From assembly GCA_021733925.1 (NCBI GenBank), contig JAIPJY010000016.1, positions 1 through 64,000 of the forward strand: a DNA stretch of 64,000 bases, written 5' to 3'. Positions 61,931-64,000 of this stretch are shown one piece after another. Position numbers and translations under genes: made by a program. The first letter of the stretch is position 1. Every line of letters begins with the position of its first letter. Source of the DNA: Prosthecobacter sp. (GTDB taxonomy: Bacteria; Verrucomicrobiota; Verrucomicrobiia; Verrucomicrobiales; Verrucomicrobiaceae). Below the pieces are notes generated by a model, which saw nothing but the letters and a program-made list of their open reading frames with translations, was not told the DNA's origin and did not search any database.

Positions 61931-64000
61931 ATGAAACAAACCACGAAACTGCTCAGCAGCTTGCTTGTTTCCGCACTTGTTGCGTCTTCCGCCTTTGCGG
62001 AAATTCGCACCTGGACGGACACCTCAGGCCGCCAAGTCACCGCCTCATTCATCGGACTCGATGGTGAGGACATCATCCTGCAAACCGCAGACGGCGCCAC
62101 TCACAAGTTCGCGCTGACCAGATTATCTCCGGAAGATCAGGCACTGGCAAAAAGCATGAAGCCTTCGGACCAGCCGGTGATGCTGGCAAATGCCACGGTC
62201 GCCCAGGCATCTGCCGCAGTTGACCGTCTCGTGGCCAATGGCCTCGTACGGGCCAATCCTGAACGTGCCAAGATCGCTGGCAAGAAGCCGATTACCGGAT
62301 TCAACCCGCTGGCCAACGACGAGCAGTTCGTGCGCCGTGTTTATCTCGACATCGTGGGTCGCATTCCGAACTACACGGAAACCGTTCAGTTCGTTGCGGA
62401 CTCCAATGCGAACAAGCGTGCCAAACTGATCGACATGCTGCTCGACAGCCCCGGCTACAACAGCAACACGTTCAACTACTTCGCAGAAATGCTGCGAGTC
62501 AAAGACCGCCTCGAACAGGACAACCTGCGTGGCGTTCCCTACATCAACTGGATGCAGCACGAGATCGAGAAAAACACCTCTTGGGATAAGATGGTGTTTG
62601 AGATGCTGACCGCCAAAGGCAAGATGTGGCAGGATGGTGCCGCTGGTTACCTCCTGCGTGATGCAGGGATGCCGCTGGACAATCTGGCCAACACGCTGGC
62701 CGTGTTCTTGGGCACCGACGTGGCCTGTGCACAGTGCCATGACCACCCCTTCTCCGACTGGACCCAGCACCAGTTTTATGAAATGGCCTCCTTCTTTGGT
62801 GCTACTACCACCAACATGCGTACGGCTGAAAATCGCAAAAAAGGCAAGGATTCCTCCGGCATGATGGCGATGAACGCCATGAATGACCTGATGCCCAAGA
62901 TTGAAGAAATGGTCACCGCGAGCGGCCAGGACATCAAACGCGTGCGCAACGGCATCCGCAACTACATGGGGGCCAATCGCTTCATTGTCGGTGACACGGA
63001 CACCAACAGCATGAAGCTGCCGCATGACTACAAGTATCCGGATGACAAACCAAACGCACCCGTCGAACCCAAGTTCATCACCTGGACCAAAAACGACAAA
63101 AATCTTCCCGCCTACAAGCAGAAGATGAAGTCGGCTGAAGAGCTCCGTCCGGCATTCGCCAAATGGGCCACTGACCCAAGCAATCCCCGCTTTGCCATGG
63201 CAATCGCCAACCGCATGTGGAAGCGTGCATTCGGCCAGGGCATCTGTGAGCCTGTGACCAACATTGATGATCCCAAGCAGTCCGTGAATCCCGAGTTGCT
63301 CGTCCATCTGGCCGAAGAAATGAAACGAGTGAAGTTCGACATCAAGAGCTTCATGCGCATCATCTACAACACCCGCGCCTATCAGTCTGAAGCCACCTCG
63401 GAAAAGATCGCCATGGGCGAACCCTACTACTTCCAGGGGCCTCTGCTTCGCCGCATGAGCGCCGAACAAGCCTGGGACTCCTACATGACCTTGGTGCTCG
63501 GTGATCCCGACAAGTATGCCAAGCCGCTGGAAGATCTCTACAGCCGCTCCATTGACTTGGACCTCAGCAATCCCAAGCTGGATGCGCAGACCGTGCTGGT
63601 CAAATACAGCGCTTTCCGTGAAATGGCCGCGAAGGAACGCGCCCTCATGGGTGGTGGTCTTGCCGAGGCGGGTGGCGACGACATGATGATGGATGGTAAA
63701 GCCAAAGGCAAGGCCAAGGCAGAAGCCAAGCCTACTGGTGAGATGGCGGAGAACGCCTCCCTCACCTACAACGGAATGGTTCTCCGCCGTGCCTCCACGC
63801 TTGAGCAGCCTGCTCCAAACGGCCATTTCCTCATTGATTTCGGCCAGTCCCCTCGCGCCTTGATCGACGGCAGTGTCAAGACTGGTTCTGTGCCTCAGGT
63901 GCTGATGATGATGAACGGCAAGGCGCAGGAGATGCTCACCAGCCCGGATTCCCTGGTCTTCCGCACGATGTCAAAGGTGAAGACGCCGCCTGAAAAGGTT
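61931..64000 (+). CDS. Exported DUF1549-type protein with CxxCH motif (partial, cut by the window end)
   Basis: ATG 61931 opens 690 codons to the window end without a stop, so the gene continues to the right. Signal peptide ends near A-F-A-E (1-23). Residues 24-75 are an SHD1-like domain: W-T-D-T-S-G-R-Q-V-T-A-S-F and L-S-P-E-D-Q. DUF1549 follows from about 95 (V-Y-L-D-I-V-G-R-I-P, A-K-L-I-D-M-L-L-D-S), with V-A-C266-A-Q-C269-H270-D-H-P-F, then a DUF1553-like part (S-N-P-R-F-A-M-A-I-A-N-R-M-W). These proteins are characteristic of Planctomycetota and Verrucomicrobiota, probably haem-binding, role unknown. The minus-strand frame over it is a shadow. Confidence 0.92.
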   Translation, partial: MKQTTKLLSSLLVSALVASSAFAEIRTWTDTSGRQVTASFIGLDGEDIILQTADGATHKFALTRLSPEDQALAKSMKPSDQPVMLANATVAQASAAVDRLVANGLVRANPERAKIAGKKPITGFNPLANDEQFVRRVYLDIVGRIPNYTETVQFVADSNANKRAKLIDMLLDSPGYNSNTFNYFAEMLRVKDRLEQDNLRGVPYINWMQHEIEKNTSWDKMVFEMLTAKGKMWQDGAAGYLLRDAGMPLDNLANTLAVFLGTDVACAQCHDHPFSDWTQHQFYEMASFFGATTTNMRTAENRKKGKDSSGMMAMNAMNDLMPKIEEMVTASGQDIKRVRNGIRNYMGANRFIVGDTDTNSMKLPHDYKYPDDKPNAPVEPKFITWTKNDKNLPAYKQKMKSAEELRPAFAKWATDPSNPRFAMAIANRMWKRAFGQGICEPVTNIDDPKQSVNPELLVHLAEEMKRVKFDIKSFMRIIYNTRAYQSEATSEKIAMGEPYYFQGPLLRRMSAEQAWDSYMTLVLGDPDKYAKPLEDLYSRSIDLDLSNPKLDAQTVLVKYSAFREMAAKERALMGGGLAEAGGDDMMMDGKAKGKAKAEAKPTGEMAENASLTYNGMVLRRASTLEQPAPNGHFLIDFGQSPRALIDGSVKTGSVPQVLMMMNGKAQEMLTSPDSLVFRTMSKVKTPPEKV

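Noticed and set aside
62123-63826. 567-residue open frame on the minus strand
   Set aside because: Antisense to the DUF1549 gene that runs off the window; the plus frame has a signal peptide, SHD1-like and CxxCH motifs.

Overview
The window reads as chromosomal DNA of a Verrucomicrobiota bacterium, probably near Prosthecobacter/Verrucomicrobium. This is an inference from gene families, since no rRNA gene is present. Supporting families are a DUF1549-type protein with a CxxCH motif, a sugar-dehydrogenase propeller fused to a TIGR02603-like haem domain, a type I sulfatase, DUF1080, PEP-CTERM sorting, paired kinase and ECF sigma genes of the WTLVSR type, and many short lipoproteins with an L-L-T-Q-C lipobox. 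GC content is high, with AT-richer islands at about 13.9-14.1 kb, 49.5-51.2 kb and 56.1 kb. I saw no tRNA, rRNA, CRISPR array or complete insertion sequence.

Layout. 0-2.2 kb: transposase tail, a HEPN-like gene broken by a 17-bp duplication, dtd, a 9-bp minisatellite and an ECF sigma gene. 2.4-5.9 kb: sulfatase and aspS. 5.9-12.7 kb: a signalling block. A Ser/Thr kinase with an unusual multidomain tail was apparently once translationally coupled to an ECF sigma gene. A Phd/PIN toxin-antitoxin pair now separates them and is bracketed by two perfect 49-bp copies of the sigma start. galM and a PP2C phosphatase lie divergently. 12.8-20 kb: a MetE-core protein, a PEP-CTERM gene frameshifted at a G9 tract, a five-gene ATGA-coupled sugar operon (SDR, ROK kinase, unknown, SIS, membrane protein) with a divergent Tat-exported TIM barrel, a DUF2750 protein and a RelE-type TA pair.

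20-27.5 kb: a class V aminotransferase, then a probable operon behind a good sigma-54 promoter: two small proteins (one roadblock-like), an ammonium transporter with no GlnK gene beside it, and a radical SAM/SPASM protein. Lipoproteins and a histone-tail-like protein follow. 27.6-42.3 kb: tex, PQQ-type propellers, a ceramidase-like enzyme, TIM barrels, a large dehydrogenase/cytochrome fusion, two very small lipoproteins, tsaD and cvfB. 42.3-49 kb: an rpiB-glyA fusion, a low-molecular-weight phosphatase, a second Ser/Thr kinase with a discoidin ectodomain, and a convergent pair of a ParA-like ATPase and a roadblock-like partner.

49-64 kb: three secreted proteins, the last two sharing an H-x-D-G repeat motif; an EF-hand/redoxin/cytochrome/copper-monooxygenase protein divergent from an NHL propeller; DUF1080; a small operon behind palindromic operator-like sites; an ECF sigma, membrane protein and Spy-like sensor operon; folD; an S10 carboxypeptidase; and the start of a DUF1549 protein cut by the window end. 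Overall the region combines envelope and exported-catabolism genes with dense phospho-signalling and alternative sigma control. The two most interesting places are the TA-split kinase/sigma locus (6.5-10.6 kb) and the sigma-54-linked roadblock/Amt operon (21.6-25.5 kb).
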